This document shows positions 18,151 through 26,607 of a stretch of DNA of 26,607 bases, one piece after another. The position numbers and the translations under genes are program-made. The stretch comes from Carex sylvatica (taxonomy: Eukaryota > Streptophyta > Magnoliopsida > Poales > Cyperaceae), in the NCBI GenBank assembly GCA_964058845.1, contig CAXKVR010000912.1, positions 1-26,607 on the forward strand, given 5' to 3'. Position 1 is the first letter of the stretch. Every line of letters begins with the position of its first letter. The notes under the pieces are model-generated. The model made no database searches. It had not been told where the DNA came from and worked only from the letters and a program-made list of their open reading frames with translations.

Positions 18151-18714
18151 CAATCCCATCTTCAGCGGGGGTATCTTGATCATTATTGAAATTTGTTGAA
18201 TTTTTAGAAAATTTTAATAAAATATCTGAATTATATGTATAATTGTGACAATTTGCTAAATATAATGATTTTGGAGTGGCAATTAGCTAATTTAAGATTT
18301 TGGGGTAGCAAATTCCTAAATTTAATATTTTGGAGTGGCATAAAAAGAATTTTCTCTAAATATTATAACCATTTGTGTTTGAATTGGAGAGATGAAGAGT
18401 TTGGATTGGAGAGAGAGATAGATAGAGGCATGTGAAGCTTCTCATCTTTTGAAGAAAAAAAATTAATATAAATTGTTATAAGTTCCCAATTTGTACACCT
18501 TTAATGATCTTCTTTTTTTTCTTGAAAAATGAATGGAGTCAACTATACAAAATTTTCAGAAATCTATGGGGGTCATTTTATAGATACCTTTAACATTTAA
18601 CTATAAAATATACAAAAGTACCATGTATAATAATTAGTTTTTGAAAATGAATGGGTCAATTGACCCCATTTGATGCACTTACATTTGCCTCTAATATAAT
18701 TCAATGATTGTGAT

Positions 18715-19422
18715 TAGGGGTGTCAATGACACCATTTTATCCGTTTATCCGATTCGTACTGTATTCAATAAGATGGTTGTGGGTAAGATTTTTTTTTTGT
18801 AAACTTATTGGGTACGGTTAAAGATTTTTTTCCGTTATCAAAACGGGTAAGGGCACGGGTAAAGCCTATTTCGTACCCGTTACCCGATCGAGTAATTATA
18901 TAAAAAAATTATATATATTATATATCTTAATGAGCATTGAATTATTATCCATCTCCAACAGTCCAACTAGCAACTACTCTTTATCTTGAAAAATAAAATT
19001 TATTAAATTTTCTAAGTTGATAATTCACCGTTAAAGCACTTGAATAATTGATCATCTTGTTTTTATTTACATGCTTGATTTTTTTTAATTAAAGAACAGA
19101 GATATTTATTTTTTGGAATTTGTGTTTTGATAAAAAAAAATTTAGTTGGAATTAATTTTCATATTAGTAATGTGATTATATATGTAACAAATAAATGTGT
19201 CTTAGTGTTTTATTTGATAAATAATAAAAATAATTATTATACAATTATTAACCGTTATTTACCTGCTACCGTTTTGTTATTCGACAACTACAACGGGTAA
19301 GAGTAGAGTACGGGTAAGGCAATTTGTAACGGGTAAAGATAGGATACATATAAGAATAATTTGTGATAGATACGGATATAAAAATGCTTTCATCCGACCC
19401 TTACCGTACCCTGACACCCCTA
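18715..19422. mobile_element. Non-autonomous hAT-type element, copy 2 (708 bp)
   Basis: The ends are TAGGGGTGTCAA (18715) and TGACACCCCTA (to 19422), flanked by an 8-bp direct repeat with one mismatch (ATTGTGAT, 18707-18714; ACTGTGAT, 19423-19430). The interior matches copy 1: TATTTCGTACC...TACCC followed by GTAATTATATAA, a CTACCGTTTTGTTAT word, and subterminal GGGTAAGG/ACGGGTAA repeats. No transposase. It landed about 20 bp from the right end of the split element at 17294-18693. Confidence 0.85.
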
Positions 19423-20310
19423 ACTGTGATATAAAAATGGGGAAAACGATCGTTTAATATTCCTTCCCTGTATGTTCAATGTGAACCGGCATTTATACAG
19501 TATACCAATTTTTCACACTATTGCAGCCTATGAATACCGTTAGCTACAATTCATTCGAAATAATTTTTTTGCGAGGCCAATAACTCTTGGCCCATGCCAA
19601 AAGAAATTCATTTTGTCCCCTCAAGTCTTTGGATTTTGATTTTTTTTTTTCTAGTTATTTTCACTCTTTTACTCAAGTGTACCAAAAAAAAATCCTAACA
19701 ATATAATATAAAGATGAAAATTTTCAAGCTTCTTAGCCACACTAAGACTGTAACTTGTCCTCATCCGTATGATTATGCTTCTTTTCCCTCATTTATTCAG
19801 ATTGAATCATTTTTTTTTTTCTAATTCTTCTCTCCTCATTTGAAGAAAATGTACTTAATGTGTCTAAGATGCAAACAAATTTATAATTGATACAACTCTT
19901 TTATATTATTCTGCAATAATTCCTACACAAATTATCATGTTATTTTTTTTCTATATAAAAGGTCTTCTGTGTTTAATAAAGACATTTCTTATCATAATTT
20001 GCTAGATGTAAGATTTTTTTATAGGTTATTGTCTTATCTTACAAATTAAAATTTTTCTTTAATAAATATTTTTTTGCACGAAATTAAGTATGAGAACAAA
20101 ATTACTCAACATAGTTTTGAGTAACGATGTGGATTCTTTTATATATGTAATGCTGAATTATTCATTAGTAAAGCCGAAGTCAATAGGAGTACTATTAGAA
20201 AAAAGACAAGACTCTGTACACATTCACAATATATATTGACTGATTGAACTTTTTTGACGTAAAAGGTTGTTTATTGACGCAAATAACAGAGCTGGTTTCC
20301 TCTGGTTATT
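19423..20310. other. AT-rich intergenic stretch
   Basis: No gene, inverted repeat or tandem repeat recognised. It contains several T-runs of nine or more bases. Confidence 0.5.
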
Positions 20311-20517
20311 TGAATTGGATCCGTATCCTCCCAGGTACCTGACTCAACACAATTGAAACGGACGGCTCAGATTTACTCTCAGCCAGTGCTTGCTCGGGAT
20401 ATCGCAGGAGGGCAGTATTATTTGTGCTTTGAGATTCGTGTCAAGTTAAAAAGAACAATTTTGGACCGTCCGATTCAATTGTACTCAGTCTGGTAACCTG
20501 AGGGGATGTGAATTCAG
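20311..20517. mobile_element. Small MITE-like inverted repeat (about 207 bp)
   Basis: The left arm TGAATTGGATCCGTATCCTC...CAGGTACCTGACTC...CAATTGAAACGGACGG is matched inversely by the right arm (CCGTCCGATTCAATTG...GTCTGGTAACCTGAGGGGATGTGAATTCA). The arms of about 60 bp are roughly 75 percent alike. GC is higher than in the flanks. No clear target duplication, so the superfamily is open. Confidence 0.55.
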
Positions 20518-20627
20518 AAGATACTAGATTGAATTGTGACATAAAGGGGACATATTACTAAATTTTCACAAGAAGTTAAGTAAATTGTGACAAAGAGCAA
20601 AATTTACTATGAATATATAATTCCCAA

Positions 20628-20770
20628 TATAATTCCATTGAGATACTTGTTGCCTGCTTAAGTAAATTATATTCTTCCATAAAATTCTCATTTCCTTTAT
20701 AATTCCATTTAGATACTTGTTGCCTCCCGAAGCAAACTATATTCTGTCCATAAAATTCTCATTTCCTCTT
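20628..20770. repeat. Tandem duplication, about 70-bp period, two copies
   Basis: Both copies (from about 20628 and 20698) read ATAATTCCATT.AGATACTTGTTGCCT...CCATAAAATTCTCATTTCCT. Copy 2 runs straight into a short hairpin, TCTCATTTCCT...AGGAAATGAGA (about 20756-20783). Confidence 0.75.
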
Positions 20771-20834
20771 TAAGGAAATGAGAAGAAAAAAGAGAGAACA
20801 AGTGTTCATAAAGTTCCTTTATAAAATTGGCTTT

Positions 20835-20925
20835 AAGTTGTTCCAATACTGCTGTTGAAGTACAAGCTGTTGAAGCTTTAAAAAAAAAAGTTGTTCCAAT
20901 ACTGCTGTTGAAGCACAAGCTGCAT
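20835..20925. repeat. Tandem duplication, 53-bp period, two copies
   Basis: AAGTTGTTCCAATACTGCTG followed by TTGAAG.ACAAGCTG occurs from 20835 and again from 20888, separated by an A-run. On the minus strand both copies encode the same short peptide (STAVLEQL), but the A-run shifts the frame, so a gene is not called. Confidence 0.75.
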
Positions 20926-20929
20926 CTTT

Positions 20930-21804
20930 TTATTGCGTAAACAATTAGAATTTAGATTAGAAATCAAATACTGTCAAATCTTATTATTGGAATCTGATTC
21001 ACATTTTGGATTAGCAAATTCAAAAGTGCACAGGCAATGCGATTGGTAGTTTTTTTTTTTATTTATATAAGTGCGATTTCCATCAATAACAGAAACATAT
21101 ACACTTTGATAAATCTAGCTTTAGTTCCTATAATTTTCAAATCGGTAAGCAGGAGGGGTGAAACAAAATAAGTTTGCTTCATGAAATAAAATATAACTGT
21201 TTGGCTCATTTGTGTAAATAGACTAATACGCTGGACTCCCTTGAAAGAAACCATATTTCCTTATCCTCTACAGTGAAATTTCTGATTGGATTGGATACAT
21301 AATAGGATAGCAATTGAAGTATTGAACAAATTCAAAACAATACAAGTTCTCCTGAGAAACAGAAAATAAGCTCTATCAATATAAAATATTCAATGTGCCA
21401 CAAATTTTGCCAGGTACAACTCGTACCAGTAGCAACCAACACAGGATGGTTACCTTTTTTGGTACACCATTTGATGGCCATGGCATATGCAGTCTGGTGC
21501 TTCCCCTGTATAAACTGCCCTCTTAGAGCAAATACCAGATAATTGCTTCAAATTGTATCAATGGAAGTAGAAAGATTTCATGTGAAATTGCAAAATTGCT
21601 CTTTAGAATATTTTTCTATATCAGATTCAATCCCAGTATACTCAATAGTCAATCATACGCTCATAAAATGAAAAAAAAAAAGAATTACAGTTTCTTCCAA
21701 CAAAAATCTTATGTATTGAATCCTTCTAATTTCCAAAAAACCATTAACAAAAGCAGCAAAAATCATATCCAGTTTAAACTCCTAGTAAAAACTAGCATCT
21801 AAAA
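20930..21804. other. Intergenic / downstream flank of the DUF1677 gene
   Basis: Nothing coding recognised. The part nearest 21804 should include the 3' untranslated region of the minus-strand DUF1677 gene; no clean polyadenylation signal was chosen. Confidence 0.4.
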
Positions 21805-22095
21805 CTATACTTTTGTTGCATTCGACCTCTTTCTAAGCATCTGTCGCATTGCTTCTGCCACTCGAATGGCGGGATTAGACTTGAACATGCGACAAAATGA
21901 CATGTGATAATTCACTGCCTCCTCTAAACTCACATCTTCATTTTTTTTCCTCCTTACCACCTCATCTCGTACCGCTTCAGAGCAGAGGCCACATAACCAT
22001 TTTCCGCCAAAATTGGACTTTACCTCGACAATGTATTTTTGGGTGCATTCTTCGTTTAGGCCACAACACTCGCACTGTGCTGATTCTATATCCAT
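21805..22095 (-). CDS. DUF1677 family protein, 96 aa
   Basis: Single-exon gene on the minus strand with TAG at 21805-21807. The open frame extends to 22227, but I start at the ATG at 22095 because the 44 residues before it are hydrophobic and His-rich without family resemblance, and a TATA-like element (CTTTATACA) lies between the two ATGs. The 96-residue product opens MDIESAQCECCGLNEECTQ; Cys 8, 10, 11 and 17 plus the WLCGLC pair (35, 38) look like a metal-binding cluster. Then come EAVRDEVVRRKK, a Leu/Glu helix, the NYHMSFCRMFKS signature (62-73) and a basic C-terminus (RQMLRKRS). This is the full core of the plant-specific DUF1677 family, whose biochemical role is not known to me. Length and single exon fit small family members. 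Confidence 0.85.
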   Translation of the reverse strand: MDIESAQCECCGLNEECTQKYIVEVKSNFGGKWLCGLCSEAVRDEVVRRKKNEDVSLEEAVNYHMSFCRMFKSNPAIRVAEAMRQMLRKRSNATKV

Positions 22096-22189
22096 TTTTC
22101 TGGTACTATGGTGTTCACTGTGATATTGTATGGTTGTGAGAGTATTTAAATGTACAGAAAGAAGAACACTGTGCAAGAAATAAGGAGTG

Positions 22190-22199
22190 CTGTATAAAG
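22190..22199 (-). promoter_or_regulatory. TATA-like element of the DUF1677 gene
   Basis: On the minus strand this reads CCTTTATACA, about 95 bp upstream of the chosen ATG, giving a 5' leader of roughly 60-70 nt. A second AT-rich candidate (CATTTAAATA, about 22143-22152) is closer and would leave a very short leader. This placement supports starting translation at 22095. Confidence 0.3.
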
Positions 22200-22227
22200 G
22201 GTTATGTAATGAGAGTAAGAGGGACAA

Positions 22228-25200
22228 AATATGTTGGTCGGAGACGTTATTGTGGTTGGCCTTTTCATGATATTACTTTCTCATTTTTTTTAAGAATAAG
22301 GCCGTTTAAGTGATGTTTGGGGCAGTTGATGAAGTAGAGAATTAGATTCTTGCCCCAAGTTGTGATTTGCTTTTGACACCATTTTTGGCTTTTTATGAAC
22401 TTTATTACTAAGTTGTGTCCACCAATGGAACTTTGAGTCATAACATTTGCATTTAATATTTAATTTTCTTTTTGTCAAATTTTGGCAAATTACTACCTTG
22501 ACCTGTATAACTTTCTTATTTTCCAAAAGATTGCACTTAAAATGCTTATAAGAACTCTGCAAAATTCTGAAAATGGTATCGACTCCGATCAAAATATTTT
22601 GATACACCGAAGCAATTACAATTATTTATGCAGGTATAAATCAGGAAATAATAACTCTAGATTTCGACGAAATGTATGTTGTTCCTTTTGTTATCTCTTT
22701 AGTTATTTTCCGATATAAAAATGGAGAATGATCTTTCTGTTCCCTTGTGTATAGTTGTTTTAACATTTAGGCGACAAACTTTGTTTCTTTGTTTCTTGTT
22801 TATTCAATAATGCATAGTGCATTGATAAAGATATCTATAATGTACTAACCACAAATACGATAGCAAGCTTTAATTGAGCATATCCCTTAATCATGCAAAA
22901 AAGGACACTCAAGTCAACTTTAGTTAACAACTTTAACAAATTCCAAAATAATTGAATGTAAATTTACTCAATTCAGACCCTACCATACGTGCCTACTGGC
23001 ATTATCTTTTTTCTTGTGTTTTCTCTCTTTTTCTAAAGTCGACTAAAGCGCAATTATTGAATTATTTGAATGATTTTCTTTCTATTTGTGCTGTCTAACA
23101 TGTTAGCTTCGCCGGAAGCCATGATATACTAAATTAGCCTAATACATTTATAAGATCAAAACATTTTAATTAAGGTTGTACAAAATAGCAAACCTTCGAC
23201 GTGACTTGAATCCAACCTAACTTTTATCCTATGTTGATCTCAACTTAAAATTTTGTAGTAAAATTATCACACCTGACCGAGCCATTTCGCAACAGAAAGA
23301 AAGTTGAAGCAATCATAATCTTGCTTAGAAAACATAACTTACTTGAAGTTAATTAAATATTAATCAAGGACTTGTATGAAAACACAGTTTTCAAAATTAA
23401 AAATTAAAGTTGATAGACACCATCAAACCATTTGAGTACTAGATTTCATCATTGGATTTCAGAAAGGCAGAATGGAGCCTATTCTTATTTTATTTTCTTA
23501 ATGGAGATGCTTTTGTTGAGTAAAGCAGAGCTACATAGTGTACAATAAAGTTGGCACAGGAGGTTATTTTTGTAGGATATATTCTCTTTCTGTATCATTA
23601 ATTTTTAGTTCAACACCACTATCAAGCCTCACTTTCTATCTTTTCTTCTTTCTTTTTCTGATAGAAATAGATGATACTTGCCTGATTGTGTTAGTTGAGT
23701 AGTCAATATGAGTATTAGAGATAAGACTGTATGTGAAGTGGAATTCAAAGGTTAAATGCTTCACACATGCTTCTGTCCTCCTATAACTAGACCATTTACA
23801 TCTCCACCAAATAATTTAATTTCGACATTTCCTGTGTTTCTGAGAAACCAATTTTCCTTGTTGCTTTAAGTGCATAATATTGCTTCTTAAAAAGTTGTTG
23901 TATCATACTGAGCTCCAAATAGGACCTACAACAGAAAAAAGGCCCAACTGTTCCTATCAAACATGGTACCAGTTGGTACTAAATAGTGGTAGTTTGATGC
24001 AGGACCACAAATGATTTATAGGTTGTTCATTTATATTTCATCTGTTTCTTTTTCTGTCCGGTTCTGTTAGATCCTAAATGAAAAACTCAAATAGAAAAAC
24101 CAGAACAGAAAGAGTCTTATTGCTATTTGTTTCCATTCCATTTACAATTCCATTATACCAGAATCCAGATCATTTATATCCTACATACTCACTAAATATA
24201 CCCAAATAAATCATCCTCATATCACAACAAAGATTAATGAAAAGAATGTAAACTAAAGAAAAAATTCTCTTTTAAGTAACAGTACAGTCCACTGGTACGG
24301 AACCCACCCCAGGTATCAGTAAAGTAAAAGCACACAGAATGCTATTTAAACAGTACCACTAAACTTGTTTGGTACCCTTACTTACATTTCATAATTCATA
24401 TCAAATCAATTAGCAAAAAGGTGCCATCAGCAACAAGGTTATATTATACCGTTACCGTACAGTATAATGTTGAGAAAATTAGCCTCGGCATGCACTCGAT
24501 CTGCCTCACTTTTCTCAATTATACCATGAAAAATGAAGAACTTATGAATGATTAACAAACCCCAAATAGCCGAGCAATTCTGTATTCTTCTTCTTCTTCC
24601 ATTTTTCTGTGCAAAAATACTAGTAGAAGGATAATTTAATCATTATTGAGCAAGCCCATTTTAAATTTTATTGTGTTTTACGATTTTGGCCCAGTTGGAA
24701 GAATTTGTAAAATTGGGCTATTTCATATTTACAAACTTGTATCCCTTTACTTTTATGACCAACTTGTAAAATTAACTGTCAAACTTCTAGAAATAATTCC
24801 AAAATCCTGATCAAGACAAAAGTAAATAATGCCAAACTCCCTTCCTTCTATCTTTCTTGCATATATACAAATTTCTCTGACTTGCAGCTACATTTCTCCA
24901 TCCTCTTGCAAAGCTGAGTGGAAAAAGATGTCTCATTTTATGAAAGATAATTGTTTGAAAAATGCATTTTTTTTCTTCCTCCAATGGCATCGCCCATGTA
25001 TTGCGAAGTTAATTTTCAGAACAATATTTTATTAATTTCGTTCGACGCTTAATTTGATGATAATGATTTCTCTCGTCCATGCTAAAATGATTTATTACTT
25101 GCCCCACTAACAAGACTTTATTTTTATTCAGAAATATTCAGAAAAATTTATTCATTTTTATAAAAATATAATTTTTATTCATTTTTTGAATAAGATTTTA

Positions 25201-25950
25201 TTTTTTTGAATATTTTGTACATAATTCAAGGTCGTGGCAACATTTGGTTGCTGGACAAGTATCTAATGGTTTGGTCCAGGACAATTGTTAGCTGACTTTT
25301 AATTTAAATTTATGTAATAATAAAATATTAATTCTTATATGCTTTTATCATATAAAACTTTGTCCATTTGAGAGAATTTTGAACACTTTCTTTAGAGTTT
25401 GTTTCTGCATATGTAATACGATGAACTGTGACAAGTACTAAATAAATATTAAAATATATGTATATCTAATATTTATGTCGAATTTTCACTAAATATTAAG
25501 CTAATAGATAACATTTTGTCCATTTGAGAGAATTTTAAATAAAAACGCATTCCACCGTAATTAATAATATATGTTTATAAAATCCGTCTACAAATCTAAT
25601 ATCCTCTAATACATGCAATGCTGGAGAGGATAGACAGTTTCTTTTGGGTGATCGTTAACAAACCTCTTGCAACTATTTACATAAATTGATGGGAAATGCC
25701 GCTGTATTCTTCCTCAACTTTATTATCTGCCGTCATAATATCACTACTTGTGTCGTTATGTGGACAATAAAATCTGCACAAAAAACAGACCTAGTTGTTT
25801 TGTGTTTAGGGAGGGGCAAAAGAAAGCTCCTGTTTCGTAATTTTATCGTGACTCGCGTATAATTGATTTGTTAACAGCTTGTTTATTACTAAATTGAATT
25901 TTTAATGAGCCAACTCATTAATTATTATATCAGTTCAAACTAATGTTATT
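22228..25950. other. Long AT-rich intergenic region, no gene recognised
   Basis: I find no exon island with good splice sites and no open frame with family resemblance on either strand. Open frames at 22290-22607 (-) and 24829-25035 (+) have biased, low-complexity composition. A 22-bp word (TTTGTCCATTTGAGAGAATTTT) occurs twice 156 bp apart, at 25359 and 25515. A (TTC)n run lies near 24590. Confidence 0.5.
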
Positions 25951-26035
25951 AGAATCGGATCAGACATCGACCCGATAAAGCTTCGGATTAACGGTTTACT
26001 GGTCGAACCGATGATTCAACCGGTTCGATTGCTGA
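25948..26035. mobile_element. Possible end of a transposon (CCGGTT-rich terminus)
   Basis: TTATTAGAATCGGATCAGAC, CATCGACCCGAT and TCGAACCGATGATTCAACCG resemble, from memory, the terminal region of a common plant non-autonomous DNA element with GAACCGG-rich ends. The matching inverted end was not found to its right before the window ends, and the sequence that follows is extremely AT-rich. It could be a truncated or unusually long copy. Confidence 0.35.
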
Positions 26036-26560
26036 TTTATTTAACTACCTACATATATGAGATATGAGAACTATTATAAAATAATCATATCTTTTTATAT
26101 ATTATTTATAAAAATTCATACAAATATAATATAATATAATATGATTTAAGAATGTATTTATAATATATCAAAATTTAACATTTAAATAAAACAATAATAC
26201 TGATTTTATTAAAAAAAAAAAAATTGAATATTTTTAAGGTGGATAAAGCTTCTATTTTGTTTGATAATATGTAAAAATAATAAATTTTCAAAAAAAAATA
26301 AAAACAGAGCACATCAACAAAAATAAATGAAAATTAGAATAAAAATAAAATAGTAATTATTGTTACTTTGAAGATAATTAAATAAAAAAAATAAATGTAG
26401 TTTGAATTAAACACAGTCAAGAAAACGTATAATCATATACATAATTTATTCTCTTAGAAGAAAATATATAATACTTTGAGGTCTTCTATATAAAATTTTA
26501 GAATAAAATAAATTTAATATAGCATGCACTTTATTAACTTTACTGTAAAGGTGTATGCAT
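26036..26560. other. Extremely AT-rich stretch
   Basis: Almost no G or C, with many A-runs and AATAAA/ATATAAT words. Nothing else recognised. It may be the interior of the element that seems to begin at 25948. Confidence 0.5.
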
Positions 26561-26561
26561 G

Positions 26562-26607
26562 TTGTCACACCCCGCGGCCACGGGTCGCAACAGTCCCCGC
26601 CATAAGC
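26562..26607 (+). mobile_element. Possible LTR start cut by the window edge
   Basis: TGTCACACCCCGCGG followed by GC-rich sequence appears abruptly after about 500 bp of AT-rich DNA. TGTCACACCCC is, from memory, a frequent 5' terminus of plant LTR retrotransposons (TG...CA type). Only 46 bp are visible, so the family and even the class are guesses. Confidence 0.3.

Larger units (their letters stand above)
17384..18356. mobile_element. MULE-type element (973 bp) with long TIRs; Pack-MULE candidate
   Basis: It is flanked by an exact 9-bp direct repeat TAAATATTA (17375-17383 and 18357-18365), the duplication size of Mutator-like elements. Terminal inverted repeats extend about 165 bp. Landmarks on both arms are TTTTTATGCCACTCCAAAA, AAATTTAGGAATTTGC, CTTAAATTAGCTAATTGCCA and CACAATTATACATATAATTC. 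The extreme ends are GGGAATTTTT and GAGAAAATTC. There is no transposase. The interior contains a coding-like gene start (17655-17742) and a segment with an antisense A-tail, so it appears to carry host sequence. It sits inside the older hAT-like element 17294-18693. Confidence 0.85.
17294..18693. mobile_element. hAT-like element split by a nested MULE
   Basis: The left end CAGGGGTGGAGGCAGAATTTT (17294) and right end ...ACATTTGCCTCTA (18693) are imperfect inverted ends of a kind common in plant non-autonomous hAT elements. An 8-bp direct repeat ATATAATT flanks them (17286-17293 and 18694-18701). Without the nested MULE (17384-18356) and one copy of its 9-bp duplication, the element is about 420 bp and non-coding. 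The right end is degraded relative to the left. The superfamily call rests on the duplication length and the end sequence. Confidence 0.6.

Noticed and set aside
20709..20918. Minus-strand frame over the tandem duplications
   Set aside because: It contains an A-run-derived FFF stretch and is shifted between the two copies. It is listed as a possible gene remnant in findings, not as a gene.
22290..22607. 105-codon minus-strand frame upstream of the DUF1677 gene
   Set aside because: Lys/Asn-rich from AT bias, with no motif or gene-like flanks.

Overview
The window looks like nuclear DNA of a flowering plant, probably a eudicot. It is strongly AT-rich, protein-coding sequence is sparse, there are AG/GT-bounded exon-like islands and a TATA-plus-5'-leader gene layout, and the two readable genes belong to families I know from plants: a DUF1677 protein and a PNRC/EDC1-type proline-rich protein. 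No rRNA, tRNA, CRISPR or bacterial operon structure was seen.

Layout. (1) 1-8500: CT-rich possible leader (about 861-1143), then a phase-consistent chain of four exon-like islands on + (4145-4261, 7200-7220, 7287-7398, 7494-7552) and a separate pair (8202-8264, 8485-8496). I do not recognise the product. Two related LTR-type sequences lie between them in opposite orientation (2197-4016 on +, 5230-6800 on -); neither has internal coding sequence. (2) 8890-12817: a cluster of long inverted repeats (MITE/foldback type) in the mirrored order A-B-C-D-B'-A'. The centre, D, is a hairpin of about 1.2 kb whose arms carry tandem units made of a short palindrome (CCGGTTAACGGTGCACCGG) and a long T-run. 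(3) 12879-13587: a non-autonomous hAT-type element with an exact 8-bp target duplication, ending about 100 bp upstream of the TATA box of the next gene. (4) 13690-15300: a TATA-driven gene with upstream ORFs, possible 5'-leader introns, and an intronless main CDS (14454-14966) for a 170-residue protein with a Dcp1-binding-type motif. (5) 17294-19422: nested transposons. A hAT-like element is split by a MULE-type element with a 9-bp target duplication; the MULE carries a captured gene start. A second copy of the 709-bp hAT follows directly. (6) 20311-20925: a small MITE and two tandem duplications. (7) 21805-22095 (-): the DUF1677 gene. (8) 22300-26607: AT-rich intergenic DNA, with a possible transposon end near 25960 and a possible LTR start cut by the right edge.

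The two clear genes are independent loci, and nothing suggests they act in one pathway. The main interest is the transposon architecture: the mirrored foldback cluster, the nested MULE with a captured exon, the hAT next to a promoter, and an mRNA-decapping-type motif in a small plant protein. All identifications come from reading the sequence; no search was run.
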